Notes: generated by a model not told the origin, from the sequence alone. 7,375 nucleotides of DNA from Rhodospirillaceae bacterium (GCA_016937315.1 JAFGWD010000197.1:1-7375), one strand, 5' to 3'; shown: positions 1 through 6,738, counted from the first letter of the stretch. Numbers and translations are program-made.

Positions 1-905
1 ACGAAATCGCCTCTTACCTCGCCGCAGCAAAACCCGCCCTACCCGATGTCCAGGTCAATGTTCTGCGCCTCTCCACCGGCGACTTAGGGGCGCGTCTGTT
101 GGCCGAAGCCGATCATCCGCAGGCCGACGTGGTGTGGGGCTTTGCCGTCACCAACATGATGCACCCCGATATCAAAAAGCAGATGGAGCCCTATGCTCCA
201 AAAGGCGTGGAAAGTCTGCCTGCCGCGTACAAAGCCGCCGACAAAACCTGGTTTGCCGCCACTGGCTACATGGGCGCGTTGTGCGTCAACACTGAGGTCC
301 TGAAGGCCAAGAAAATCCCAGTCCCAACGTCTTGGAAAGACCTGACCAATCCGATTTACAAAGGTGAGATCGTGATGCCCAATCCGGCATCATCCGGCAC
401 TGGTTACCTTCAGGTTGCCGCGATTCTGCAAGGCATGGGCGAGGAAGCTGGCTGGGACTTTTTCAAAAAACTTGATCCCAACATGGCGCAGTACACCACA
501 TCCGGTTCCAAGCCCTGCAAAATGGCCCGTGCTGGCGAATTTGCCATTGGCGCGTCTTTGGCCTTCGTCGCCATGAAGTCGGTGGAAGCAGGCTATCCGG
601 TGAAAATGGTTATTCCTTCGGACTGGGCCGGCTATGAACTGGAGTCCTCTGGCCTGTTGAAGACCGCAAAGAACAAGCCCGATGCGAAAAAATTCCTGGA
701 TTGGACGCTCTCGCCCAGCGCCGCCAATCTCTACAAAACCTATAAAGCCATCATCACTATGCCCGGCACCACCCCATCAGATACCGCCAAGGCCGCAGGT
801 CTCCCCGCCGATCTGAGCAAAGTCCTCTACCCCATGGATTTTGCGAAATCCGCCAAGGACCGCGACAGCATCCTGAAAACCTGGCAGGCGACCCTCGCTC
901 GCTAA
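1..905 (+). CDS. Putative 2-aminoethylphosphonate ABC transporter, periplasmic substrate-binding protein (5'-truncated)
   Basis: This is the periplasmic receptor of an ABC importer; it binds the solute and delivers it to the membrane permease. The reading frame (first full codon at base 3) is open to the left edge, leaving 300 residues and a TAA stop. The family is usually about 340 residues, so the signal peptide and first strand are missing. Visible blocks are LLAEADHPQADVVWG near residue 33, VMPNPASSGTGYL in the middle, then SGSKPCKMARAGEFAIG, and KDRDSILKTW at the C-terminus. From memory, these blocks are typical of the PhnS2/AepX group of putative 2-AEP binding proteins, and less so of general Fe(III) or spermidine binders. 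The ATPase and fused permease downstream fit the same system. Specificity for 2-AEP is inferred from family; another small phosphonate, or a different solute, remains possible. Gene names in use are phnS (phnS2) or aepX. Confidence 0.85.
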   Translation, partial: EIASYLAAAKPALPDVQVNVLRLSTGDLGARLLAEADHPQADVVWGFAVTNMMHPDIKKQMEPYAPKGVESLPAAYKAADKTWFAATGYMGALCVNTEVLKAKKIPVPTSWKDLTNPIYKGEIVMPNPASSGTGYLQVAAILQGMGEEAGWDFFKKLDPNMAQYTTSGSKPCKMARAGEFAIGASLAFVAMKSVEAGYPVKMVIPSDWAGYELESSGLLKTAKNKPDAKKFLDWTLSPSAANLYKTYKAIITMPGTTPSDTAKAAGLPADLSKVLYPMDFAKSAKDRDSILKTWQATLAR

Positions 906-910
906 GCCCG

Positions 911-963
911 AGGGCCTTGCTTAGAGCCTCCCCCACAAAGACCCAAAGCAAGGCCCTTTTCTT
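911..963 (+). terminator. Terminator-like hairpin between binding-protein and ATPase genes
   Basis: Bases 912-922 (GGGCCTTGCTT) are exactly complementary to 946-956 (AAGCAAGGCCC). A911-T957 adds a twelfth pair. The loop is 23 bases and the stem is followed at once by TTTTCTT. It starts 6 bases after the binding-protein stop and lies inside the operon. The stem and T-run are seen directly. A partial terminator or mRNA-protecting hairpin that keeps the binding protein in excess over the membrane parts is an inference, based on other ABC importer operons. The long loop makes it weaker than a classic intrinsic terminator. Confidence 0.65.
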
Positions 964-993
964 CCCCGATCCTGCTTTATTCGAGTTTGCCGC

Positions 994-1995
994 ATGCACT
1001 TGCAGATCCGCCACCTTTACAAGACCTTCGATGAGTTCGTCGCCCTCGACCGCATCAGTTTGGATGTCGGTGCACACGATTTCATCTGCCTGCTTGGACC
1101 GTCGGGCTGCGGCAAGACAACACTGCTCCGCATCATTGCCGGATTGCTGCCCTTCGATGGCGGCTCCCTGATGCTGGGAGACGTTGACCTGTCCGCCATG
1201 CCAGCGCGGGAACGCGGCTTCGGCATCGTGTTCCAGTCCTATTCCTTGTTTCCCAATATGACGGTGGCTGAGAACGTCGCCTATGGCCTGAAAATCCGCA
1301 AAGAAGCCTCCGATGCCATCCAAACCCGCGTCGAAGCTCTTCTGGACATGGTCAAGCTGCCCCACTTGGCTGACCGCTATCCGCACCAGTTGTCAGGTGG
1401 ACAACAACAGCGCGTCGCCATCGCCCGTGCCTTGGCCGTCGACCCCGCACTCTTATTGCTGGACGAGCCCTTATCCGCTCTCGACGCACGCGTTCGCGTT
1501 GAAATGCGCGGCGAAATCCGCGATGTACAACGGCGTTTGGGGATTCCCACAATCATGGTCACCCATGACCAGGAAGAAGCCTTAAGCTTGGCTGACACCA
1601 TCGTGTGTATGAATCAAGGACGCATCGAACAAATTGGCACACCCAAAGATTTGTACCTACGGCCACGCACCCGTTTCGTCGCCGACTTCGTGGGGCAAAG
1701 CAATCTCTTGCCCAGTGATTGGGTGCGTGCTGTTAGCCCCCACCATATGACAACCCGCCCCGAGGGTAAGGATGACGCTTTCGCCTTGTGCATCCGGCCA
1801 GAATCCCTGCATTTGATCTCCGATGCCAATGGCGAAGGCCGCATCCTCGATTGTGGGTTCCTGGGCAATTTAACGCGTATCCAAATCGCCTGGAAAGACC
1901 GCACTCTGACCGCCGAAATTCCAGGATTTTGCGGCTATATGGCAGGCGATGCGGTAACGGTTAGCCTGGGTTCTGGCGCATGGGTGCGGGCATGA
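994..1995 (+). CDS. Putative 2-aminoethylphosphonate ABC transporter, ATP-binding protein
   Basis: This is the cytoplasmic ATPase that powers the importer. The 333 residues contain all nucleotide-binding motifs: Walker A GPSGCGKTT (35-43), Q-loop Q81 in VFQSYSLFP, signature LSGGQ (133-137), Walker B LLLLDEP with D157-E158, the D-loop SALD (161-164) and switch histidine H191 in VTHDQEEA. After about residue 240 comes a C-terminal TOBE-type region, as in the MalK/PotA/FbpC group, where it often has a regulatory role. No in-frame start lies nearby upstream of the ATG at 994. Its ribosome site is weak (only GAG at 983-985), which fits lower expression than the binding protein. The stop TGA overlaps the permease ATG. 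Family names in use are phnT2 or aepV. The ATPase call is certain; the substrate comes from context. Confidence 0.9.
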   Translation: MHLQIRHLYKTFDEFVALDRISLDVGAHDFICLLGPSGCGKTTLLRIIAGLLPFDGGSLMLGDVDLSAMPARERGFGIVFQSYSLFPNMTVAENVAYGLKIRKEASDAIQTRVEALLDMVKLPHLADRYPHQLSGGQQQRVAIARALAVDPALLLLDEPLSALDARVRVEMRGEIRDVQRRLGIPTIMVTHDQEEALSLADTIVCMNQGRIEQIGTPKDLYLRPRTRFVADFVGQSNLLPSDWVRAVSPHHMTTRPEGKDDAFALCIRPESLHLISDANGEGRILDCGFLGNLTRIQIAWKDRTLTAEIPGFCGYMAGDAVTVSLGSGAWVRA

Positions 1996-3677
1996 CTACC
2001 ATCGTCGATTCCACCACCACCTTCGCCCGGCCACGTCGGCCACGTTTGGCCCTCACCGACCGTCTTCTGCTGGCAATCTGCATCGGCGTGCCATTGATCG
2101 GCCTCGCCTTGTTCTTTATTTATCCTCTCACCACCATTGCCATAAAAAGCCTGACCACAGCCGACGGCTCCCTTGGTTTGGCCAACTATCTCGCGATTCT
2201 GTCCAGTCCCAGTATTGCCACGACAACCTTGAACAGCGTGGTTTTGAGCCTGGCCACCACACTGATCTGTTTGGTCCTCGGTTTTGCCATTGCCTTCGCT
2301 TTGCAACGCACTGCATTACGTGGGCGGGGCTTGGTCGCCGTCGCGTTGGCACTGCCCATGCTGGCACCGTCTCTGGTCCAGGGGTTGGGGATTTTGTTTA
2401 TCCTGGGCCGTAACGGCTTGGTTCACAAATGGACCGGCCTACCCGTCGATGCCTATGGCTTTTCCGGCCTGCTTCTGTCCGACGTCTTTTATGCCCTGCC
2501 GCAGGCGGTTTTGATTTTACAAGCCGCCTTACGCCATTCTGATGCCCGATACTATGACGCCGCCGAAATCATGGGGGCGTCGCGGCTTCGTCAGTTTCTC
2601 GACATCACCCTGCCCAATGCCCGCTTTGGTCTTTTAAGCGCGGGATTCGTGGTGTTTACCGTCACCATCACCGATTTCGGTAACGCCGCCGTTATCGGCG
2701 GTAATTTTCGTGTTCTCGCCACGGAAATTTACGCCCAGGTCTCCGGTCAAATGAACTTCGGCATGGGGGCCGTGGTCGGGATGCTGCTGTTGCTGCCCAC
2801 CGTTGCTGCTGTGGTCATTGAACGCGTTGCCGCCCAGCGTCAGTTTGGTGGCGGATCGGAAAGCGCGATCCCCGTAGAGCCGGATTCTCTACCCATCCGC
2901 GATATCCCTTTGGGTTTTGCCGTGCACGGCTGTGCCTTTGCCATTATGGCAGTGGTTATCACGGTGATCTTCGCCAGTTTTGTTAAGCTGTGGCCTTATA
3001 ACCTTGAAATGACGCTAAAAAACTATGACATCACGGTCGCTGGCGGCTACCGCCCGTTATGGACGACCCTGGAAGTCAGCCTTGGTGCGGCTCTTTGCGG
3101 TGTGATCCTGTTGTTTTTGCTGGCTTTCGGGATGAAGCGTCTGCCCCCCAAGCTTGCCAAAATCGCTTATCTAGCGGCGGTTTTACCCGTTGGCGTGCCC
3201 GGTATGGTTTTGGGTTTGTCTTACGTCTTTGCTTTCAACATCGGTGATAACCTCTTGGGATTACTCTATGGCGGAAGCCTTCTGATCGCGCTGTGTAATT
3301 TCTACCACTATCATTCGCAGGGGTTCCTGACGATGATCACCGGCATGCGTGCCGTTCCCGCCGCCCTTGAAGAAGCGGTCAGTTGCCTGGGTGGTGGGCT
3401 GTCTTCCGTTCTAAAAGATGCCGTCTTTCCTTTCATTGGAGCAACCGCCGTTTCCGTATTCTTTTTTCTTTTCATGCGGTCTATGGTCACGCTTTCGGCG
3501 GTGATTTTCCTGATCACGCCAAGTTTAAGCGTTGCTGCAATCTCGGTGATGCGCCTGGACGAGGCCGGATTTGTTTCACAAGCCGCAGCGTTTTCTACCT
3601 GCATCATGGGCACGGTGCTTGCCTCTATGGTCGTGATGCGCTTGATCTTGCAGCGGGCTTCGGTCCCCCGCAATTGA
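1992..3677 (+). CDS. Putative 2-aminoethylphosphonate ABC transporter, fused two-domain permease
   Basis: This is the inner-membrane channel of the importer. The 561 residues hold two permease domains in one chain, as in FbpB-like and PhnU2/AepW proteins, so no second permease gene is needed. Each half has about six hydrophobic segments and one cytoplasmic EAA loop that docks on the ATPase. The first is DAAEIMGASRLRQFLDITLP (about 189-208) and the second begins EEAVSCLGGG and ends at FP (about 460-480). The first loop is close to consensus; the second is degenerate (EEAVSCLG). A polar linker near 285-305 separates the halves. I chose the ATG at 1992 because it overlaps the ATPase stop as ATGA, a usual arrangement for translational coupling. 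An ATG at 1980 would add four residues but overlap more. The stop is followed after 12 bases by the regulator. The substrate is inferred from the neighbours. Confidence 0.88.
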   Translation: MTTIVDSTTTFARPRRPRLALTDRLLLAICIGVPLIGLALFFIYPLTTIAIKSLTTADGSLGLANYLAILSSPSIATTTLNSVVLSLATTLICLVLGFAIAFALQRTALRGRGLVAVALALPMLAPSLVQGLGILFILGRNGLVHKWTGLPVDAYGFSGLLLSDVFYALPQAVLILQAALRHSDARYYDAAEIMGASRLRQFLDITLPNARFGLLSAGFVVFTVTITDFGNAAVIGGNFRVLATEIYAQVSGQMNFGMGAVVGMLLLLPTVAAVVIERVAAQRQFGGGSESAIPVEPDSLPIRDIPLGFAVHGCAFAIMAVVITVIFASFVKLWPYNLEMTLKNYDITVAGGYRPLWTTLEVSLGAALCGVILLFLLAFGMKRLPPKLAKIAYLAAVLPVGVPGMVLGLSYVFAFNIGDNLLGLLYGGSLLIALCNFYHYHSQGFLTMITGMRAVPAALEEAVSCLGGGLSSVLKDAVFPFIGATAVSVFFFLFMRSMVTLSAVIFLITPSLSVAAISVMRLDEAGFVSQAAAFSTCIMGTVLASMVVMRLILQRASVPRN

Positions 3678-3689
3678 ACGGAGAGACCC

Positions 3690-4466
3690 ATGTGGCAAGA
3701 AGACCGCCATCGGCGCATCCGCTCCCTGCTCACGACCTTTGGGCGGATCAGCGCCGATCATATCGCTTCCGAACTGAGTGTATCCCGCGAAACCGTGCGA
3801 CGCGACTTGTTGGACTTGGAAGCCTCGGGCGCCTTACTCCGCGTCCGTGGCGGGGCTGTGGCAATCAACGGTGAACCCGAACCGCCGATTGCCGTCCGTG
3901 CCAAGGCACGAGTCCGTGAAAAGCGATCCATCGCACGCGTAGCCTCCCAACAGATCACGGCGGGGCAAACCGTGTTTCTGGACGCAGGCAGCACCACCAC
4001 CTTTTTGGCCGAAGCCTTAATTCGCCATAGCGGACTGACCATCATTACCAACTCAGTGGATGTTGCCCGTAAACTGGGCGGTGACGATGGCCGCGCACGA
4101 GGCAACCATGTGCTTTTGCTGGGAGGGGAAATTCTTAACGGCTTGTCGGCCACTTGCGGAGCCACAACGGTTTCAGAAATCCACCGTTACCGTGCCGATA
4201 TCGCAATGCTCTCCCCGGTCGGCTTTGATGCCCAATACGGAGCCACCAGTTTCGATCCCAGGGAAGCCGACATCGCCCGCGCCATGGTCGCCAATGCACG
4301 CTCCGTGGTCATCCTTGCTGACCACGCCAAAATTGGCCTGGCCAGCCGTATTTCCTATTGCCCCGCCAATGGCGTCAGCCTTTTGATTTCTGACGCCAAA
4401 AGCGGCAGCATGGCAACGCTGGCCGAAATCCGCACCAAGGTCAGGGATATTCTCCTCGCGCCATAA
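3690..4466 (+). CDS. DeoR/GlpR-family transcriptional regulator
   Basis: This is a cytoplasmic DNA-binding regulator of 258 residues, the usual length for the family. The N-terminus (about 5-57) is the DeoR winged helix-turn-helix, with recognition helix VSRETVRRDL (31-40) and RVRGGAV just after. The C-terminal sensor domain (about 75-230) belongs to the isomerase-like fold that binds phosphorylated sugars in known members. It keeps the landmarks DAGST (98-102), TNS (120-122), the GFDAQYGATSFDPREADIAR stretch (178-197) and DHAKIG (211-216). The start has a good ribosome site, GGAGAG at 3680-3685. The gene lies 12 bases after the permease stop, so it is probably the last gene of the transporter operon and a candidate local repressor of it. 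DeoR regulators usually sense phosphorylated sugars or polyols; which effector works here is not visible. Control of phosphonate uptake is an inference from position. Confidence 0.9.
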   Translation: MWQEDRHRRIRSLLTTFGRISADHIASELSVSRETVRRDLLDLEASGALLRVRGGAVAINGEPEPPIAVRAKARVREKRSIARVASQQITAGQTVFLDAGSTTTFLAEALIRHSGLTIITNSVDVARKLGGDDGRARGNHVLLLGGEILNGLSATCGATTVSEIHRYRADIAMLSPVGFDAQYGATSFDPREADIARAMVANARSVVILADHAKIGLASRISYCPANGVSLLISDAKSGSMATLAEIRTKVRDILLAP

Positions 4467-4489
4467 GCTGCGTCGAGGCCCACTCGCAC

Positions 4490-5416
4490 CTACGCTTCTT
4501 TGCGCCGAATCAGGCTGGTAAATGCCGCACCGGAAACATTCTGCACGACACTGAAAATCGCACTCGGCACCGCCGCAAGGGGAGAAAAGTGTGCCTGCGC
4601 CAAGGCCGCGCCCAACCCACTGTTTTGCATCGCAACCTCGATGGTCACCGCCGTTCGCTGCGGTTGCTCCAGGCCCATGACACGCGCGGCAAAAGACCCC
4701 ACCAGCAAGCCCACAGCATTATGGGCCGCAACCACCGTGATGATCAGAAACCCGCTTTGCGCCAGCTTCGGCTGATTGATTGCAACCACAGCTGCAATAA
4801 TGACGACAACAACGGATGCACTGACCATCGGCATCGCCGCATGCATCCAGATGCTAGCCCGTGGCAGCAAAAGCTTAACCACCACCCCAAGAACCAGCGG
4901 CAACAGAATAATCTGAACGATACTGACGAACATACTCACCGCATCAACCGGCAGATACTGACGTGCAAAAACCCAAACCAAAAGCGGAGTCAGGAGGGGG
5001 GCCAACATCGTACTGACGGTGGTCAAGGTCACGCTGAGCGCCACATCGCCCTTTGCCAAGAACGTCATGACATTGCTGGCTGTACCGCCGGGACAACATC
5101 CCACCAAGATCACACCTGCGGCAATTTCCGGTGCCATCGGCACCAGACGGGTCAAGCCAAACGCCACCAAGGGCATCACCGTATACTGTGCCGCCACCCC
5201 CATGGCGACATCACGCGGACGACGAACGACTTCGGTAAAATCACTGGGGGACAGGGTCAACCCCATGCCAAACATCACCACGCCCAAGAGCCAGATGATA
5301 TAGGGGACAACAGGCAGAAAAACATCCGGCGCGTTATAAGCAAACGCTGAAAATAAAAGCACCCATAAAGCAAATGTACGCCCTATGAAATGTGCCAACT
5401 GTGACAGAAAGGCCAT
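4490..5416 (-). CDS. Bile acid:sodium symporter (BASS) family transporter
   Basis: This is a sodium-coupled secondary transporter of the inner membrane, 308 residues with about ten hydrophobic segments, the typical bacterial BASS size. Conserved stretches are FGMGLTL (49-55), GCCPGGTASNVMT (106-118) and EVAMQNSGLGAALA (260-273). The sodium ligands known from the Neisseria meningitidis ASBT structure, as I remember them, all appear at the same numbers: Q77, S114, N115, S128, T132, E260 and Q264. A working Na+ symporter is therefore likely. The ATG has a good ribosome site, GGGAGA on the - strand (5424-5429), seven bases upstream. The gene converges on the DeoR gene with a 23-base gap and is probably a separate unit. 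Bacterial BASS members carry varied organic anions (bile acids, pyruvate, pantoate and others), and nothing here fixes the substrate. A true bile-acid role is unlikely in an environmental alphaproteobacterium. Confidence 0.9.
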   Translation of the reverse strand: MAFLSQLAHFIGRTFALWVLLFSAFAYNAPDVFLPVVPYIIWLLGVVMFGMGLTLSPSDFTEVVRRPRDVAMGVAAQYTVMPLVAFGLTRLVPMAPEIAAGVILVGCCPGGTASNVMTFLAKGDVALSVTLTTVSTMLAPLLTPLLVWVFARQYLPVDAVSMFVSIVQIILLPLVLGVVVKLLLPRASIWMHAAMPMVSASVVVVIIAAVVAINQPKLAQSGFLIITVVAAHNAVGLLVGSFAARVMGLEQPQRTAVTIEVAMQNSGLGAALAQAHFSPLAAVPSAIFSVVQNVSGAAFTSLIRRKEA

Positions 5417-5561
5417 ACCGGGATCTCCCGTCGCGAAAAAGAAAGCGAGACACTAGTCCAAAGTCTCTCTCCTAGGAAAGAAATTATTACCCGATTTAAT
5501 ACCGTTCCCTTGTTAACTTTTCATACATACGCATATGAGAATCGAGACACGGGAGAATGCC
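5417..5561. promoter_or_regulatory. Divergent AT-rich intergenic region with candidate promoters
   Basis: This 145-base gap separates two divergent genes and becomes AT-rich between about 5477 and 5535. On the - strand, ATGAAA (5519-5524) and TATTAA (5496-5501) are spaced by 17 bases, each matching four of six consensus positions, and could serve the BASS gene. On the + strand, TTGTTA (5510-5515) and CATATG (5532-5537) are 16 bases apart and would start a transcript just before the ribosome site of the next gene; this match is weak. A short GAGAC/GTCTC inverted repeat lies at 5447-5467. These are eye matches only. Confidence 0.3.
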
Positions 5562-5924
5562 ATGCCCAACGAGGTTCGACGATTGATCTTCACTAAGACC
5601 GAAGTTGCACAAGCCCTGATCGCCTTCAACACCCAAGCCAAGACCAAAATCCTGGCGCACGGTTATTTAAGCGCCCTTGTTCTCCGTGGCGAGCCACAGT
5701 TGGGCGTTGATCTCTCACTTGAAGGAACAGACGGTACGCATCACGAAATCCTCATCAATGAATCTACCCTCGGGGCGGCAATCATCCGGTTTTGCATGGA
5801 TAACCACGTCCCCCTCCCCACGAAGGCTGATAAACGCCTGAAAATCGTCAACGATAAGCTGGTGCTCGACATCAGCCTGCCACCGCCCGCGAAGGCAAGG
5901 ACCGAGGAAAAACCGTTCCCGTGA
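5562..5924 (+). CDS. Conserved hypothetical protein, 120 residues
   Basis: I do not recognise a named family. The protein begins MPNEVRRLIFTKTEV and has no signal peptide or membrane segment, so it is probably cytoplasmic. The pattern suggests a small alpha/beta fold: an amphipathic helix (about 7-25), strands around LSALVLRG and LGVDLSLEG (about 35-52), a segment EILINESTLGAAIIRFCMDN (about 62-81) that looks like strand plus helix, and a C-terminal strand pair KRLKIVNDKLVLDI. A short proline/lysine tail follows. It resembles, from memory, small unannotated proteins of Rhodospirillales. I chose the ATG at 5562 because GGGAGA at 5551-5556 sits five bases before it; the ATG at 5535 would add nine residues but has no ribosome site. 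It stands alone, divergent from the BASS gene and convergent with arfB (29-base gap), so context gives no function. Confidence 0.75.
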   Translation: MPNEVRRLIFTKTEVAQALIAFNTQAKTKILAHGYLSALVLRGEPQLGVDLSLEGTDGTHHEILINESTLGAAIIRFCMDNHVPLPTKADKRLKIVNDKLVLDISLPPPAKARTEEKPFP

Positions 5925-5953
5925 CACTGTGTTGCGGCAAAATCTTTTCCACA

Positions 5954-6376
5954 TCAGTCTTCTGAACGAACCGACCCGCGCTTTTGTTTGATCTCGGATC
6001 GGGATTTTTTCGCCGCTAACCGACGGCGCTTTGCGGCAAGCGTCGGACGAGTGGGAACGCGAAACTTAGGTGTGACAGAAGCACTCTGGATCAAGTCCAC
6101 CAGTCGCGCCAAAGCCGCCTGCCGGTTAAGAACCTGACTGCGATGCTCCTCGGCTAAAATCGTTAACACCCCATCTTGGCTCATGCGTGACCCCGCCAGA
6201 ACCCGCAACCGGCGGAACACGGCAGAGGAAAGCGCCGGAGACTGCGCGGCATCAAAACGCAGTCGCACCGCCGAAGAGACTTTGTTGACGTTCTGACCGC
6301 CAGGCCCAGAGGCACGGATGAACTGTTCTTCAATCTCGTTTTCGGAAATTGCGATATTGGGCGTGATAACAATCAT
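5954..6376 (-). CDS. arfB: Alternative ribosome-rescue factor ArfB (peptidyl-tRNA hydrolase, YaeJ-type)
   Basis: ArfB rescues ribosomes stalled at the 3' end of broken mRNA by hydrolysing the peptidyl-tRNA ester in the P site. The protein is 140 residues, the same as E. coli YaeJ. The start MIVITPNIAIS and the catalytic GGQ at 26-28 (within RASGPGGQNVNK) match that protein closely. Also typical are SSAVRLRFD (34-42), HRSQVLNRQAALARLV (78-93) and the basic C-terminal tail (about 105-140: PTRPTLAAKRRRLAAKK, then KQKRGSVRS), which in known ArfB enters the empty mRNA channel. Full-length RF1/RF2 are excluded by the small size and this tail. I chose the ATG at 6376, with AAAAGG eight bases upstream, because it reproduces the family N-terminus. 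An in-frame ATG at 6457 would add 27 residues not expected in ArfB. It is a single-gene unit or the last gene of a - strand unit; it acts beside or in place of tmRNA rescue. Confidence 0.95.
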   Translation of the reverse strand: MIVITPNIAISENEIEEQFIRASGPGGQNVNKVSSAVRLRFDAAQSPALSSAVFRRLRVLAGSRMSQDGVLTILAEEHRSQVLNRQAALARLVDLIQSASVTPKFRVPTRPTLAAKRRRLAAKKSRSEIKQKRGSVRSED

Positions 6377-6597
6377 CAGAAACGCCTTTTCTGACGCTGG
6401 AAAACCCCTCGCGGAGACCTCCCCACCGACAACGATTGGGATAACCCGTCGCGTCATCGCGAGCCTAAATCCTGTGTGTCAAGGAAAAGGGCTAACTCCC
6501 GACGATTCGCTAGGCCTCCGGCCTCATCCCATTAATGAGCCATTCGCCGCATAACCGCCATCTCGGTTTTTTGATCCCGGCGAGCCCGCAGACGGAC
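6377..6597. other. Non-coding gap upstream of arfB with candidate arfB promoter and small hairpins
   Basis: No gene is supported in these 221 bases. On the - strand a perfect TTGACA (plus-strand TGTCAA, 6477-6482) lies about 100 bases upstream of the arfB ATG, but the sequence 17 bases further on is a poor -10 (CGATGA), so a promoter is only possible. Small inverted repeats are AGGCC-TCC-GGCCT (6512-6524) and the palindrome CATTAATG (6530-6537). AACCG/CGGTT (6553-6568) is followed by a T-run to 6572 on the + strand. The last is oriented to terminate + strand transcription, though no + strand gene precedes it. Confidence 0.3.
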
Positions 6598-6738
6598 TCA
6601 CCCCTTCTTTTTAGGAGTCGGCGTGGTGTTCTGCGCGAAAGGGGAAATTCCCTTGAAAGCGGCAACCGGTGCGGCAGGCGCAGCGGTTTTCTTCGGCTTT
6701 TTGGCTTCTCGATTGCTGCGTTGTTGGCCTTTTGCCAC
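6598..6738 (-). CDS. Small conserved lysine-rich protein, 46 residues
   Basis: This gene is very short. It starts at GTG (6738) and encodes MAKGQQRSNREAKKPKK, followed by an Ala/Pro-rich stretch (18-27), a central FKGISPFAQN (28-37) and a lysine-rich end, KKKG. It is strongly basic with no hydrophobic segment, so it is probably cytoplasmic, perhaps nucleic-acid or ribosome associated (inference from composition only). The ribosome site AAGGAG (plus-strand CTCCTT, 6745-6750) is six bases before the GTG. It directly abuts an in-frame ATG at 6744, which is therefore too close to be the start. The N-terminal motif is one I remember from many proteobacterial small hypothetical proteins. It lies 147 bases downstream of the cold-shock gene on the same strand and may share its transcript. 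No function is known to me. Confidence 0.8.
   Translation of the reverse strand: MAKGQQRSNREAKKPKKTAAPAAPVAAFKGISPFAQNTTPTPKKKG

Noticed and set aside
757..1386. 209-codon open frame on the - strand opposite the binding-protein end and ATPase start
   Set aside because: It spans the operon hairpin and the Walker A region of a certain ATPase gene, and its product has no recognisable motif.
4589..5350. Long open frame (253 codons) on the + strand, antisense to the BASS gene
   Set aside because: Its product is dominated by His, Gln, Arg and Asp with no domain pattern, and it lies wholly opposite a clear membrane transporter gene. It is a shadow caused by codon bias.
6377..6457. 27-residue N-terminal extension of ArfB from the ATG at 6457
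   Set aside because: The family begins MIVI directly, and the ATG at 6376 has its own ribosome site and gives exactly the E. coli length of 140 residues.
6553..6572. AACCG/CGGTT hairpin with T-run as an intrinsic terminator
   Set aside because: The stem is only five pairs and the T-run is on the + strand, where no gene precedes it; for the - strand genes it would lie in the wrong direction.
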